A DNA stretch of 64,000 nt, from contig OX621256.1 in NCBI GenBank assembly GCA_951640165.1, positions 2,046,001 through 2,110,000 of the forward strand, read 5' to 3'. Positions 63,931 through 64,000 of the stretch are shown here, one piece after another. Each line of letters starts with the position of its first letter. Position 1 is the first letter of the stretch. Made by a program: the position numbers and the translations under genes. The notes beneath the pieces were generated by a model that was not told where the DNA came from, did no database searches, and saw nothing but the letters and a program-made list of their open reading frames with translations. The stretch comes from Pseudoips prasinana. Its lineage: Eukaryota; Arthropoda; Insecta; Lepidoptera; Nolidae.

Positions 63931-64000
63931 ATGTCTGTACTTCTTTTTCAAATCACATGCTGTGGCGACCTAATGTTTTTATGCAGTATTTATCGTTTTG

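Overview
The window looks like insect, most probably lepidopteran, nuclear DNA made almost entirely of transposable elements. The pointers are Helitrons with TC...CTAG ends between host A and T, tRNA-derived SINEs, RTE tails ending in (ATG)n, R1-clade and CR1-like LINEs, a mariner, Tc1 elements, and one fragment of a conserved animal gene. The species cannot be named. I find no intact host gene, no intact tRNA or rRNA gene and no CRISPR array. The only open transposase frames are one mariner and two near-identical Tc1 copies.

Layout. 0.3-4.1 kb: LTR-like fragment, a palindromic MITE split by an RTE tail, RTE and R1 3' ends. 4.7-6.0 kb: complete mariner with TA duplications. 6.5-7.1 kb: LINE tail, 5S-like repeat, SINE. 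7.2-11.1 kb: an RTE tail split by a Ty3/Gypsy-type LTR element (7579-10816, ATAG duplications) with an Arc-like Gag, zinc knuckles and protease but almost no pol. 12.8-16.9 kb: near-full-length RTE-like LINE in one reading frame broken only by four stops, with a candidate 17-bp duplication. 17-19.3 kb: SINE, MITE, Helitron. 19.7-21.9 kb: CR1-like LINE tail split by a 1592-bp Tc1. 23.6-24.8 kb: SINE split by an RTE tail, then a Helitron. 25.5-32.1 kb: inverted-repeat-bounded element with a MADF-like exon, holding an R1-clade LINE, which holds an RNase H-bearing LINE, which holds a CR1-like ORF1 and an RTE tail. 32.6-34.3 kb: Helitron with a minisatellite. 35-38.5 kb: LINE and SINE fragments. 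38.8-40.4 kb: second Tc1 copy, opposite orientation, same length. 41.2-41.6 kb: frameshifted fragment of COP9 signalosome subunit 2 (CSN2). 42.2-47 kb: near-full-length CR1-like LINE, decayed. 47-64 kb: Helitrons, SINEs, hairpin MITEs, RTE tails and tandem repeats.

The genes do not form pathways. What links them is nesting: about ten insertions interrupt older, recognisable elements, and several empty sites can be read from other copies in the window, so relative ages can be inferred. The two Tc1 copies look youngest. The Arc-like Gag and the inverted-repeat element with the MADF-like exon are the most biologically interesting items. Family names rest on recognised motifs, not on a database search, and boundaries given as approximate may move by tens of bases.
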